A DNA stretch of 64,000 bases from Bradyrhizobium sp. AZCC 2262. Its GTDB lineage: Bacteria > Pseudomonadota > Alphaproteobacteria > Rhizobiales > Xanthobacteraceae. The stretch lies in assembly GCF_036924535.1 (NCBI RefSeq), contig NZ_JAZHRT010000001.1, positions 9,042,501-9,106,500 on the forward strand. The letters run 5' to 3'. The notes under the pieces are model-generated. The model saw only the letters and a list, made by a program, of their open reading frames with translations, was not told the origin of the DNA and made no database searches. Position numbers and translations under genes: made by a program. The first letter of the stretch is position 1. Each line of letters starts with the position of its first letter. This document shows positions 44,326 through 53,853 of this stretch, one piece after another.

Positions 44326-45426
44326 ATGCAGCAATGGTCGAGGCGAAATGCGCTCGCTCTCATCGCAGGTGCAAGTGTTGCATCGTACGAGAATAGAGTA
44401 TTCGCCGCGCAGCCTACGCAGAGTCTCGGCGCCATCGCCGCTCGCAACGGGCTCGTGTTCGGCGCCGCTGCAGGTCCTGTCATCGACAAGGATCATGCCT
44501 ATCGCGAGCTCTATCAGACGCAGACGCGCATCGTTACGACAGACATTGCGATGAAGATGGGAACCATCGCGCCGCAGCCAGGCCCGAAGCGGTTCGAAAG
44601 CGCGGACCGTCTGCTGCAATTCTGTGCAAGCAACAACATTCCGATGCGGGGCCATTGCCTGATCTGGAACGAATGGGTTCCGCAATGGATCAGGAACATG
44701 AGCAGCACTGAGCGCGAGAAGTTCTTCGATTCCTATATCGAGGAAGTGGCTGCCCGCTATGTCGGCAAGCTGCACTCCTGGGATGTCGTCAACGAGCCGT
44801 TCTGGCCAGGGCACAAGGCGCCCGGTGGTTACAGGCTTGGTCCATGGTACGACACGTTCGGCGCGGGATATGTGCGCCGCGCCTTTGAGCGCGCGGCGAT
44901 GGTGGACCGGAAGACAAAGCTGGTTCTCAACGAAGCACAGAGCGAACGCGACGATGACGTCGGCCTCACGGTACGCAAGGGATTGCTGCAGCTGGTAGAC
45001 GAATTGAAGCAGGCCGGCGTGCCGCTGCATGCCGTCGGCCTGCAAAGCCACCTGCAGCCGCGGTATCCACACGACCCCGGACGCTTTGCCGAATTCCTTC
45101 ATGCGCTCGCCGATCGTGGCGTCGATATCTATCTGACCGAGTTCGACGTGCGCGACGACACGTTTCCGGATGATATCGCGGCCCGCGATGCCATGATCGC
45201 CGAGACGGCCGAGAAGTACCTGAACAACGCGCTGCGCGTTCCCGCCGTCAAGGTGGTGATCGCGTGGGAACTTGCCGATAACTATTCGTTCTATACCGAT
45301 GCGGCGAAGAAGAAGGATCCCCTGGCGCAGCGGCTGCCCCGGCCTCTGCCGTTCGATTCATCGATGCAGAAGAAGCCGCTCTGGTTCGCGATGGCGCGCG
45401 CGTTCGAGAATACCCGGAAATCATAG
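44326..45426 (+). CDS. GH10 family glycoside hydrolase (endo-1,4-beta-xylanase type), Tat signal
   Basis: A 366-residue enzyme. The N-terminus carries a twin-arginine-like signal (WSRRNALALIAGASVA). The GH10 barrel shows the acid/base Glu in SWDVVNEPFWPGH, the nucleophile Glu in VDIYLTEFDVRDD, and RGHCLIWNEWVPQW. In an exopolysaccharide locus it more likely trims or releases the cell's own polymer than degrades plant xylan. GGAG is just upstream of the ATG. It is the only plus-strand gene within the minus-strand EPS block, with about 200 bases of promoter region behind it. Confidence 0.88.
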   Translation: MQQWSRRNALALIAGASVASYENRVFAAQPTQSLGAIAARNGLVFGAAAGPVIDKDHAYRELYQTQTRIVTTDIAMKMGTIAPQPGPKRFESADRLLQFCASNNIPMRGHCLIWNEWVPQWIRNMSSTEREKFFDSYIEEVAARYVGKLHSWDVVNEPFWPGHKAPGGYRLGPWYDTFGAGYVRRAFERAAMVDRKTKLVLNEAQSERDDDVGLTVRKGLLQLVDELKQAGVPLHAVGLQSHLQPRYPHDPGRFAEFLHALADRGVDIYLTEFDVRDDTFPDDIAARDAMIAETAEKYLNNALRVPAVKVVIAWELADNYSFYTDAAKKKDPLAQRLPRPLPFDSSMQKKPLWFAMARAFENTRKS

Positions 45427-45444
45427 ACGATGATCGTACTGCGC

Positions 45445-46884
45445 TCATGCTCCCGAATGTTGGGGGCGTGGGCGGAGTATCCGCACCAGCGATGGCGCGT
45501 AGAGCAGGGTGAGCGCGCCGAAATAGACGGCGGCGCCTGCCGCGACATGTGCCGCGAGCGCAGCAAGGGTGCGGGCTTCCGGGAAGATCCGCAGCAACGC
45601 CGCCATCGCAATCGTGGCCAATGCGATGCGCACGAGATGGCCGACCGGAAGGCGCAGGCCAAACCGGGTGAACCCGATCGAGAAACTGACGCTTGCCGCG
45701 GCCAGCGCCGCCAGCACGGTGGCGCCGGCGACGCCGGCGAGCCCCCAGCGCGGCTGGAACAGGGCGCTCAGGACCACGGTCGTCGACGCGTCGATCGCCG
45801 CAATGGCCATCATCCAGCGCGTGCGGTTTTGCAACAGAAATACCTGATCGCCGAAATGGGCGCGCAGGTTTCGGATGGCGCCGGCAAGGGTAGAGAGTGG
45901 CAGGATGGCGAGCGTCACCGCCTGGAATGGCGCTGCGATCAAGAGATGCACGATCTCCGTTCGCAGCATGAAGATGCCGGCGAGGCTCGGCGCCAGGATT
46001 GCGACGAGGAGCGCGCTGTTGGCGGCAAGCTGGCGCATGCCGGCCTGGCTGCCCTCCTGTTCCATGCTCTTTACCGCCAGCGGGAACGCGGCGGCGGTCA
46101 CCAGCATGGCCGCGACTGCCGCGGCGCGTTGGCCGAGGCCGTAACCCACCGCGAACAGTCCGGCTGCGGCCACGCCCGACATCTGGTTGACGATAAAGCG
46201 CGACGCGTTGAGGCCGACCCAGCCGAGTGCGCCGCCGACGATCAGCGGAATGCCGTAGCGCAACGCGTGTGCGACGATCTCGCGATCGATCGGCCAGAGG
46301 CGGTAGCCACAGCGAAGCGTGGGTATCACGATCAGCGCCGCGATGAGCTGCGCCGCGGCGTATCCCGCAAGCGGCCACTCCGGCGATTGGCCGAACAATT
46401 TGATCAGCATCAGGCCGGCGACAAATCCGACGGATGGACCGAATACCTGCTGGATCGTGTAGACCCGGATCTGCTGCTGCGCGCGGGCGCGTTCGCCGAT
46501 ATAGACGTTGAGCGACCGGGTAATTACATAGCCGACGGCGGCGAGGAGAAGGTCAGCTCTCGCGCCGGGCGCTATGACCAGAAGCAGAATTCCGACGATG
46601 GCCGCGCTTTGCAACGCAATGGATGCCAGCAGAACGGCGTTTTCGGTGCGGTAGAAGCGCGGCGCGTCGTCGGCGTCCTGGTAGCGTCCGAGGAAGCGCA
46701 GCGCATATTGCGACCACCAGGCAAGAAAGCCGATCTGCAGCAACTCGTGCGTGGCCGTGATCAGCGTGATGACGCCGAGCGTGTGTTCGTCGACGACATG
46801 CGTCCACACGATCATCGCCAGAAGCTGGAACAGCGGTCCGACGAATTGCGCCGGCAGATAGAGGAGGGTGTGTTTCAGGAGCAT
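45445..46884 (-). CDS. oligosaccharide flippase family protein (Wzx-like)
   Basis: A 479-residue integral membrane protein with about 12 hydrophobic helices. The N-terminal LPAQFVGPLFQLLAMIVWTHVVDEHTLGVITLI and repeated Ala/Leu-rich segments match polysaccharide flippases of the MOP superfamily. It would move the lipid-linked repeat unit across the inner membrane for the Wzy-like polymerase at 50138. It is the last gene of the main EPS operon and converges with the GH10 gene across an 18-base gap. It starts three bases after the acyltransferase stop. Confidence 0.88.
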   Translation of the reverse strand: MLLKHTLLYLPAQFVGPLFQLLAMIVWTHVVDEHTLGVITLITATHELLQIGFLAWWSQYALRFLGRYQDADDAPRFYRTENAVLLASIALQSAAIVGILLLVIAPGARADLLLAAVGYVITRSLNVYIGERARAQQQIRVYTIQQVFGPSVGFVAGLMLIKLFGQSPEWPLAGYAAAQLIAALIVIPTLRCGYRLWPIDREIVAHALRYGIPLIVGGALGWVGLNASRFIVNQMSGVAAAGLFAVGYGLGQRAAAVAAMLVTAAAFPLAVKSMEQEGSQAGMRQLAANSALLVAILAPSLAGIFMLRTEIVHLLIAAPFQAVTLAILPLSTLAGAIRNLRAHFGDQVFLLQNRTRWMMAIAAIDASTTVVLSALFQPRWGLAGVAGATVLAALAAASVSFSIGFTRFGLRLPVGHLVRIALATIAMAALLRIFPEARTLAALAAHVAAGAAVYFGALTLLYAPSLVRILRPRPQHSGA

Positions 46885-46887
46885 CGC

Positions 46888-47940
46888 TCAAGCCCCCAGC
46901 CAGCGGCAGAGCCGGGGGGAGGCGAGCTGCCGGACGGCCAGCAGCGCGGCCGTCGAGAGGAGAACGGTCAAGCCGCAGCAAACCGCAAAGCTGGCGATAC
47001 CGTCGAGCTGGCGCAGCGCGGTGTGATCGCGCAGCATCATGACGATGAAGATGTGCCAGAGATAGATGAAGTAGCTACCCGAGCCGAGCCACCCGAGCAG
47101 CGGCGAGCTTGGCTGGATCGCGAACAGCGCAACGCAGAACAGCGCGGCGTAGAGAAAGAAGGCCGTCGAATCGTAGGTGGCGGCGTCGCCAAGGCCGAGA
47201 ATGCGCACGGCTGCATAGAACAGGTAGGCCGACAGCATTGCGCCAAGCAGCGCGCGGCGCATGCCCTGGTCGCTCAGGTTTGCGTGCATCACGGTCAGTG
47301 CGCCGAGCGCGACAAACGAGAACCAGAACGGAATGTCGCGCATGCGGACTTCGTCGAGCAATGTGTCCGAGGCGCCGAGCCGGGAGATGGCGGGGTCGAG
47401 ATACGCGCCGGCAAGCAGACCGCAGCCGACCGAGAGCGCAAGGAGAAGGGCGATCCGCTTTTCTGCGCCCGGTTTCCCGGCACCACTAACCGCAAAGACG
47501 AGCCATAGGCCGAGCGTGCAGCAGACATAGACGAAGACGTAATAGTAGACGAATACATATCCGAGCGCGAACCGCGCCAGCGTCGTGCCGATGCGATGGT
47601 CCATCGCCGGATTGTGCAGGGCCATGTAGCCATAGGCGGCGGTGAACGCGATCGCGTAAGGGATCAAGGCGGCTTTCAATCGCTTTGCGAGCGGCACGCG
47701 GCCGGTAAGCGCCGTCAAATATCCGGAAGCGAACAGGAACACCGGTACGCAGGGCCGCAGCGCCGCGTCGACGGATTTTGCCCAGATCGCATCGAGCGGC
47801 TGCGGCAGCGAATGGATTCCGATCACCATCAGGATGGCGATGCCGCGCATGGTGTCGATGATGCCATCGCGGCTCCTGGCCGGCGCCTGCGCGACGCTGA
47901 GGGGTGGGTTTGCCGATATGCGCTCCACAACCGTCATCAT
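46888..47940 (-). CDS. acyltransferase family 3 membrane protein (EPS operon, downstream copy)
   Basis: A 350-residue membrane O-acyltransferase with about ten hydrophobic helices. It opens DGIIDTMRGIAILMVIGIHSLPQPLD, with the conserved Arg and His of the family, and has LFASGYLTALTGR and SYFIYLWHIFIVMML later. It probably adds acetyl or a similar group to the exopolysaccharide. GGAAGG precedes the ATG at 47940, which overlaps the upstream acyltransferase stop by four bases. Confidence 0.88.
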   Translation of the reverse strand: MMTVVERISANPPLSVAQAPARSRDGIIDTMRGIAILMVIGIHSLPQPLDAIWAKSVDAALRPCVPVFLFASGYLTALTGRVPLAKRLKAALIPYAIAFTAAYGYMALHNPAMDHRIGTTLARFALGYVFVYYYVFVYVCCTLGLWLVFAVSGAGKPGAEKRIALLLALSVGCGLLAGAYLDPAISRLGASDTLLDEVRMRDIPFWFSFVALGALTVMHANLSDQGMRRALLGAMLSAYLFYAAVRILGLGDAATYDSTAFFLYAALFCVALFAIQPSSPLLGWLGSGSYFIYLWHIFIVMMLRDHTALRQLDGIASFAVCCGLTVLLSTAALLAVRQLASPRLCRWLGA

Positions 47941-49043
47941 GTGCCTTCCTGCCGCGAGATTGCGGGAGACGGCGTGGGCCTGATGGCGCGGCGGTCGTAA
48001 GCCTCGGTCAGATATCGCCGCAGCGGCGTTTCGAACGTGCGCAATGAGACGACACTCGCGCATGCAAGAACGACGATCGCCACCGGCGCGAGAATCAGCC
48101 GCTCATGCGGCGACAGGGAAAGCAGCCGCGATCCGAAGGTGATGATGACGGTCGCAACCGGAATATGCAGCATGTAGCAGGAATAGGTCAGCGGCGACCA
48201 GCGATCGAAGCGGAGCCGCGACAGTAGCGTCTCGCGGCCAGCGCAATCTTCCTGAACGGCAAGCATTGCGATGACATAGATCGCCAACAGGGCGGTCATC
48301 GTTGGCAGCAGGGAGCCGAACACGATGAACGCGGCCAGCGATGCGGCGAGCGCGCCGGGAATGGCGGGCCAACGCGCGATCCGGTCGCGGAACAGGTAGC
48401 AGGCCATGCCGAGGTTGAAGGCGGGCAGCGCCCTGAAGGCGCCGCCCTGGTTGATCCAGTCGGCCCACGGCGTCGTTGCTGCCGCCCACGCCCAAAGGGA
48501 GTTGGCGAGCGCGGTGACGACCACGAGCGCAATGATCGCCTCCTTGCGGCGCTGCGCGAGCAGGGCGACGGTCGGGAAAAGCAGATAGCAGAACATCTCC
48601 GCCGACAGCGACCAGCTCGGGAAGTTGAACGTCAGGCGCTCGCCGACGAAGGCGTGAAGCAGCAGGAACTGTGCGGGCAGGTCGGAAAACGGGTAGCGCG
48701 CCGGGTTGTCGGTCCGGGCGGCGCCGAAATGAAGCGCGCCGGCAAGCGCCAGATAGAAGGCAAGCGTGGCGAGATGCAGCGGATAGATGCGGGCAAGGCG
48801 CCGCCAGAGGAAGCGGCCGATCGATGCGGCGTCATTGACGCGGTCGAAATATTGCCGGGCGATGACAAAGCCGGAGACCACAAAGAACAGGTCGACGAAC
48901 AGATTGAAATGCCAGGTGTGCGCGACCATGAAATGGCCGATCGCCACGTCCTTGAAGTAATCGGAATAGTGAAGGACCACCACGGCGCCGGCCGCAATGA
49001 TCCGCAACCCGTCCTGATGCCTTGTGGTCGAGGTGTCATGCAA
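47937..49043 (-). CDS. acyltransferase family 3 membrane protein (EPS operon, upstream copy)
   Basis: A 368-residue membrane O-acyltransferase. Motifs include RHQDGLRIIAAGAVVVLHYSDYF (catalytic His), VDLFFVVSGFVIARQYFDR, LWRRLARIYPLHLATL and FPSWSLSAEMFCYLLFP, which are classical for the family. The start is uncertain: no ATG fits, and TTG at 49043 has GGAG ten bases upstream. The longer frame overlaps the preceding glycosyltransferase. It pairs with the next acyltransferase gene, so the polymer may carry two acyl decorations. Confidence 0.85.
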   Translation of the reverse strand: MHDTSTTRHQDGLRIIAAGAVVVLHYSDYFKDVAIGHFMVAHTWHFNLFVDLFFVVSGFVIARQYFDRVNDAASIGRFLWRRLARIYPLHLATLAFYLALAGALHFGAARTDNPARYPFSDLPAQFLLLHAFVGERLTFNFPSWSLSAEMFCYLLFPTVALLAQRRKEAIIALVVVTALANSLWAWAAATTPWADWINQGGAFRALPAFNLGMACYLFRDRIARWPAIPGALAASLAAFIVFGSLLPTMTALLAIYVIAMLAVQEDCAGRETLLSRLRFDRWSPLTYSCYMLHIPVATVIITFGSRLLSLSPHERLILAPVAIVVLACASVVSLRTFETPLRRYLTEAYDRRAIRPTPSPAISRQEGT

Positions 49044-49084
49044 GGCTGCGGTACTCCGGACCCGAATTTGCTTGAGTGCGCGCG

Positions 49085-50119
49085 TCAGTTGGCAAGGCGG
49101 GCGATCAGGCTGATGACCGTGTCGCGGTCGCCGCGCGCCAGATCGTTCCAGCGCGCCAGATTCCGCACCGCCAGTGCCACATACCGGGCGCGCCAGTCTT
49201 CGTTCGCCAGCGCAGCCGTAATCCGCGCGGCTGCACAAGAAGGATCGGCGGTATCGATGTGGATGCCGGACTCGCCGAGTACCTCGCGAAAGATGGCGGC
49301 ATCGGGGGCGATGATCGGCAGGCCAGCGTATTGCGCCTCCAGCAACGGCAATCCCAGGCCTTCGTCATGGGAGGTGCAGATGAACATATCGGCGGCGTCA
49401 AGCAATTGATTGACCCGGTCGGCGGACTGATATCCGTGCAGCGTAACGCCCGGTTGGCTTTCAAGCGCCTGCCAGTCGTCGCCCCATCCTGGTCTACCGA
49501 CGATGTCCAGCGTTGCTTCCGGAAATCCATGGGTGCGCAACGCGTCGAGGATTTTCGCCGCCGCTCTGAAATTCTTGCGCGGCTCCACCGTGCCCAGCGC
49601 GATCAGCCGAAGCGGCTTTGGCTGCGCGCTGCGTGCGCCGCGCTGCCCGGGATCGAGGCCGAACACATTGCGGACCGAAGGCCGATAGAGCGTCACCTCG
49701 GCATCGGGCCGGCAATGCGCGGCAAGTTTGCGCTGTGTATCGCCGGAATTTGCCAGAAAGCGCGGGTAGTGCCGCAACGCGAGCTTGAAGGGGCCGGCCA
49801 TGTAAAGTCGCGCCCGCATATTGAGTTCGGCGCGCCGCGTAATCAGAAAATCATCGTGGATATAGGGCAGCACCCGCGATGCGAATGGCCGCAGCAGCGG
49901 GCTTGGCGGAAAGCCGGGACATAGCAGGATGGAGGACGAAGCAGCGAGCCGCATCGGCAACCCCAGCGTCTGCGTCGTCACCATCTGGCGAACGCCCCGT
50001 GCCCTCACCGGCACGACATCAAGCGGCGCAAGCGCGGCCTCCGAGAACAGCTCCAGCGTGATGCGTTCGAGACCGGTGACGTGACGTCCGAGATGGGTGT
50101 TGTCGACATAGATAGTCAT
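49085..50119 (-). CDS. glycosyltransferase family 4 protein (main EPS operon)
   Basis: A 344-residue GT-B glycosyltransferase. The start is TIYVDNTHLGRHVTGLERITLEL. The donor domain reads LIALGTVEPRKNFRAAAKILDAL and SHDEGLGLPLLEAQYAGLPIIAPD, with the paired glutamates of retaining GT4 enzymes. It lies between the polymerase-like and acyltransferase genes of the EPS operon. Its ribosome-binding site is weak, consistent with translation linked to the upstream gene 18 bases away. Confidence 0.88.
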   Translation of the reverse strand: MTIYVDNTHLGRHVTGLERITLELFSEAALAPLDVVPVRARGVRQMVTTQTLGLPMRLAASSSILLCPGFPPSPLLRPFASRVLPYIHDDFLITRRAELNMRARLYMAGPFKLALRHYPRFLANSGDTQRKLAAHCRPDAEVTLYRPSVRNVFGLDPGQRGARSAQPKPLRLIALGTVEPRKNFRAAAKILDALRTHGFPEATLDIVGRPGWGDDWQALESQPGVTLHGYQSADRVNQLLDAADMFICTSHDEGLGLPLLEAQYAGLPIIAPDAAIFREVLGESGIHIDTADPSCAAARITAALANEDWRARYVALAVRNLARWNDLARGDRDTVISLIARLAN

Positions 50120-50137
50120 GCGAAGGGAATCCTGAAG

Positions 50138-51538
50138 TTATGCCGGAACGGACCGGTAGCTGATAGGCGTGCGCACTTGCGCTGGCGCAGCAACGCGCCG
50201 CGGCTCGCGCGGCAGCAAGACCGAAATGAGAATCACGAACTGCGCGAGCTGAATGTTCTTCGACGAGAAGCTCACCGAACTGGCGGCGATGATGACGATC
50301 AGCAGCACGATGGCCCACGCCGCGGGGTTGGAACGGCGCAGCAACTCGACGAAAAAGCAGACCAGTCCGATCGTCAGCAGGATGGTGTGGACGAGGCCGA
50401 ACTGGACGATGGAAGAAATCCAGAAGTTTTCGATGCCGTAGTTGAGGCCGAGCTGCGACTGCAACGCATTCACCCGAACCGGGTTGGGGCCGAGGATTAG
50501 TTCATGCCAGTCAAAATGCGAGAGCAGGCTGAAGGTGGCGTAACGCGCCAGCGTGCTGCCCTTGTCGGAAGAGAAGCGCAGCAGCATCTTGTCGAAAATG
50601 CCGAGGTCAAGCGCGACGAAGATGATGGCGCCAGCGGCAAACAGCATGCAGATCGCGAGGATCGCGGCGGAAAGCGGCATTCGTTTGCCGCGCAGCAGGC
50701 GAATCGCTTCGAATAGCCCGACCAGCCCAATCATCGCCAGCACGGTGACCAGCGACGTTCGGCCGCCAAAGGCCATCAGCGATCCGAGGCTGAATGCGAT
50801 CAGCGGCAGCCGCAGCAGCAGAGGTGGACAAATCGCCGGACGAAGCACCAGCGCCAGCACATAGGCGCCGACGATGCCGGATGCCGTGAGCGGATGGCCG
50901 AGCAGCGCCGCGGAGCGCCATTCTCCCATCACCGTGACATCACCGAGCGTCAACGGGATCAGCCGGTGGCCGGAGAAGTACTCGTAATAGCCGAGCACGA
51001 CGTTGAGGAGGATCGTGCAGTGTATGGCCCGGACCAGCGGACGTTTTTGATACGACGACAACTGCCACATCACCATCGCAATCAGGATCGGCAGCAGAAA
51101 CGTGTCTATGATGACCGTGAACGGGCGCTCCAGCACGATCACCTGGATCAGCAGGAACAGCCAGCAGAGCAGATACGCCAGCAACAGCTTCGATTCGGGA
51201 AACATCCGATTGATCTCGCCGACCGGGCCGCGGCTGCGCAGCAACAGAAAGAAGAAAGCGAGCAGCGTGAAATAGGTTGCCGGGTGCAGCTTTTCGTAAA
51301 AATTTCCGCCCGCCGTCAAATAGTGGATCTTCCAGTTGGTCAGCACGGAGGACGAGAGCGTGAACGTTGCGATCACAGCCAGCAGCATCAACCCGCCCGC
51401 GATCCGTTCGATAAACGCGTCGGCATTCACGGCGCGCCCACGTGCATGGGACGCCGGCCGCGCTGCCGGTGACACAAGGGAGCGGCGGCTCACCTGTGCA
51501 ATGCCGGCTGGTCCGTTCAACGGTCCGCGCATCCTCAC
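50138..51538 (-). CDS. O-antigen ligase/polymerase-like membrane protein (Wzy type)
   Basis: A 466-residue membrane protein with about 11 hydrophobic helices and a periplasmic loop containing GEWRSAALLGHPLTASGIVGAYV, typical of the Wzy/WaaL group. LMAFGGRTSLVTVLAMIGLV is another family-like helix. It would polymerise lipid-linked repeat units, with chain length set by the Wzc-like protein. The GTG start at 51538 overlaps the kinase gene stop (GTGA) and has GGAG upstream; ATG at 51532 is possible. Confidence 0.85.
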   Translation of the reverse strand: MRMRGPLNGPAGIAQVSRRSLVSPAARPASHARGRAVNADAFIERIAGGLMLLAVIATFTLSSSVLTNWKIHYLTAGGNFYEKLHPATYFTLLAFFFLLLRSRGPVGEINRMFPESKLLLAYLLCWLFLLIQVIVLERPFTVIIDTFLLPILIAMVMWQLSSYQKRPLVRAIHCTILLNVVLGYYEYFSGHRLIPLTLGDVTVMGEWRSAALLGHPLTASGIVGAYVLALVLRPAICPPLLLRLPLIAFSLGSLMAFGGRTSLVTVLAMIGLVGLFEAIRLLRGKRMPLSAAILAICMLFAAGAIIFVALDLGIFDKMLLRFSSDKGSTLARYATFSLLSHFDWHELILGPNPVRVNALQSQLGLNYGIENFWISSIVQFGLVHTILLTIGLVCFFVELLRRSNPAAWAIVLLIVIIAASSVSFSSKNIQLAQFVILISVLLPREPRRVAAPAQVRTPISYRSVPA

Positions 51539-53853
51539 CGGGCCGCTCCGGCATGGAGGCTCGCGGAGCCGTACGGCTTGAGATAGGCCGAGCTGCGATA
51601 ATAGTCGTAGAATTGCAGACGCCTGAGATCGACGCGGGTCAACACCGTGCCCATGATCCGGTCGCTGACCGGGGACAGCAGGTCCATCGCATGGGACAGC
51701 ACTTCGCCCGGGGTCTGGTCCCAGGCCAGCGCCAGAATGATGCGATCGGCCAGTTCGGCGAGCGCGCGGCCATCGACCAGGGGCACCAGCGGCGGCGAAT
51801 CGATCACGATCAATTCGTAGCGGTGACGGAAGTAATCGAGCACATCGACGATCCGGTCGGAGAACATCAGCTCCGTGATGAACTCGACCTCCTTGATCCG
51901 TGTGGACGGCAGAATCGAAAGCCCGGTGCTGGGATCCACCAGCACGGCGTGTTCCGGCGCGGTCTGGCCGACCGCGACTTCCAAAAGTCCGGCATCGGCG
52001 CGCGGACAGAGGGCGCGGGTCACCTGCGGGTTGCGGAGGTCGCCATCAATGAGGAGCGTTCGGATACCGAGCAGGGCCAGCGACTGTGCCAGGTTGATGG
52101 CAAGCGTGGTCTTGCCTTCGCTGTCGAGCGCGGAGGTGACCTGCACGACTCTCACCGGCTGCGATCGCATCGTCCGTTGCAGCGCAAGGCGAACGGCGCG
52201 GATCGCTTCCGCGAAGAACGTGCCGGGCTCGTCGATCGCGTAGCGCGTCAACGGCGGCTGCAGCGGTGCCGGCAGAAGTTTCGTGCTCTTCGGATCATAG
52301 CGGCCGAGTTCGTTGCGTCCGCGCCGTGCAAGACGGGCCAGCTCGCGCGCGCCGATCAACGGCACCGCGGCAAGCGCGGGCACGCCTGAAATGGCTTCGA
52401 GCTGTTCGAGCGTCTTGATGCGCCCGTCGAGATAGTCGGCGAGAAACGCCAGCACGGTGCCGGCGCCGAGGCCGAGCATCACGGCAAGGCCGAGGATCAG
52501 CATCGTCTTGGGTGACGACGGCCTGATCGGAATGCTGGCCTTGGTCACGACCCGGGAATCCGGCATCTCCAGGCTCTCTTGCGCCGTCGTTTCCTTGGAG
52601 CGTGCCAGATAGGATTCATACTGCGTGCGATTGGCCTCTGCCTCGCGCTGCAGCTCACGTAAGCGCACCTGCGCTTGCCCCGAGGAAGTGGACACGCCCT
52701 GGAGCTGGTCGAGGCTTTGTTGCAGTGAGGTCTCGCGGGAGCGGGCCACGTCGTAGTCGTGCTTGGTGCTGTCAAGTATTCGGCGGATTTCCTCGTTGAT
52801 CAGCCTCTGGGTATCGCGCCGCTGCGCCCGGACGTTGGCGACGAGGGGATGACGCGCGCCATATTTGCTCGACAGGTCGGCTTCGTTCTTGGCGATGTCG
52901 GCATATTGGGTGCGCAGTTTCGTGATCATTTCCGATGAAATGGCCGCGTTGATGCCGCCGGGATCGCCGCCCGACTTCGCGATGTCCTGCACCTGCTCAT
53001 ACTTGGCCCGCGCCTCCGCCGTTTGCACGCGCGCGGCGATCAGCTTGTTGTTGAGGTCAGTGATCTGCTGGTCGTTGAGCGTAACGCCCTGCGACACCAT
53101 CAGATTATTGGCGGAGCGATAATCCTCGACCGCCTTTTCGGAAGCGACGACCCTCGACTTCAACTCGTCGATCTGGCCGTTGAGCCAGGTGGCGGCAATG
53201 CGCGTCGCATCGTATTTGGCGCGAACCTGCTCCTCGAAATACGCGTCCGCAATCGCGTTGGCGATGGTTGCGGCTTTCTGCGGCGATTCCGAACTGACGG
53301 CGATGTCGACGAGGAAGGTAGTGCCCTGCCTTATCACCTTCATCCGCTTCTGCAGGATCTCCACCGATCGCGCTCTCGCCGCGTCTTCCGGGCTGGCCCC
53401 GTCGCTTGGCCCGCTGCTGCTGAACAACAGCCGCTTGATTGGATCGAGGAGGCCGGGCTTTGGCATGAACTCCGGATCTTCGGTTAACTTAAGTTTGCCG
53501 ACGACACGCACCAGGATCGCAACCGACTGGATCAGCAGCGTCTGGCTTTCGATGGTCGCGTCGTCGGTGCCAAAATTCGACAGCACGGACTGGTTGGTCT
53601 CGACAACGTTGGCGCGGCGCGGATCGACCAGCACGGTCGATGTTGCTGTATAGAGAGTGGTCGCGAACAACAGATAGATCACCGCCAGCCCGAGCAGGGT
53701 GGCGGCCGGCAGCGCCATCATCTTATAGCGGCGGCGCAGGATGCGGCCCATCTCGCGCAGATCGACAGTCGGATACTTCCAGCTTTCCACGGCGGGGCGG
53801 GCGGCAGGCTCGTCCGGGATCACATAGGGCAGGTCAGAATTGCGCTGTAACAT
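51535..53853 (-). CDS. polysaccharide co-polymerase/BY-type tyrosine autokinase (Wzc-like)
   Basis: A 772-residue inner-membrane protein. Order: N-terminal membrane helix (about residues 48-68); Wzz domain; long coiled-coil periplasmic section (about 200-420) with the GNVR-like EANRTQYESYLAR segment; second membrane helix (about 465-485); cytoplasmic kinase with Walker A SALDSEGKTTLAINLAQSL and Walker A' TLLIDGDLRNPQ. The tail has several tyrosines (YDYYRSSAYLKPYG) for autophosphorylation. It controls chain length and export with the Wza-like protein. It overlaps the outer-membrane barrel gene by 20 bases. Confidence 0.92.
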   Translation of the reverse strand: MLQRNSDLPYVIPDEPAARPAVESWKYPTVDLREMGRILRRRYKMMALPAATLLGLAVIYLLFATTLYTATSTVLVDPRRANVVETNQSVLSNFGTDDATIESQTLLIQSVAILVRVVGKLKLTEDPEFMPKPGLLDPIKRLLFSSSGPSDGASPEDAARARSVEILQKRMKVIRQGTTFLVDIAVSSESPQKAATIANAIADAYFEEQVRAKYDATRIAATWLNGQIDELKSRVVASEKAVEDYRSANNLMVSQGVTLNDQQITDLNNKLIAARVQTAEARAKYEQVQDIAKSGGDPGGINAAISSEMITKLRTQYADIAKNEADLSSKYGARHPLVANVRAQRRDTQRLINEEIRRILDSTKHDYDVARSRETSLQQSLDQLQGVSTSSGQAQVRLRELQREAEANRTQYESYLARSKETTAQESLEMPDSRVVTKASIPIRPSSPKTMLILGLAVMLGLGAGTVLAFLADYLDGRIKTLEQLEAISGVPALAAVPLIGARELARLARRGRNELGRYDPKSTKLLPAPLQPPLTRYAIDEPGTFFAEAIRAVRLALQRTMRSQPVRVVQVTSALDSEGKTTLAINLAQSLALLGIRTLLIDGDLRNPQVTRALCPRADAGLLEVAVGQTAPEHAVLVDPSTGLSILPSTRIKEVEFITELMFSDRIVDVLDYFRHRYELIVIDSPPLVPLVDGRALAELADRIILALAWDQTPGEVLSHAMDLLSPVSDRIMGTVLTRVDLRRLQFYDYYRSSAYLKPYGSASLHAGAAR

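Noticed and set aside
45430..47508. Very long plus-strand open frame opposite the flippase and acyltransferase genes
   Set aside because: It is an antisense shadow of GC-rich membrane protein genes; its Arg/Gln/Asp-rich product matches no protein pattern.
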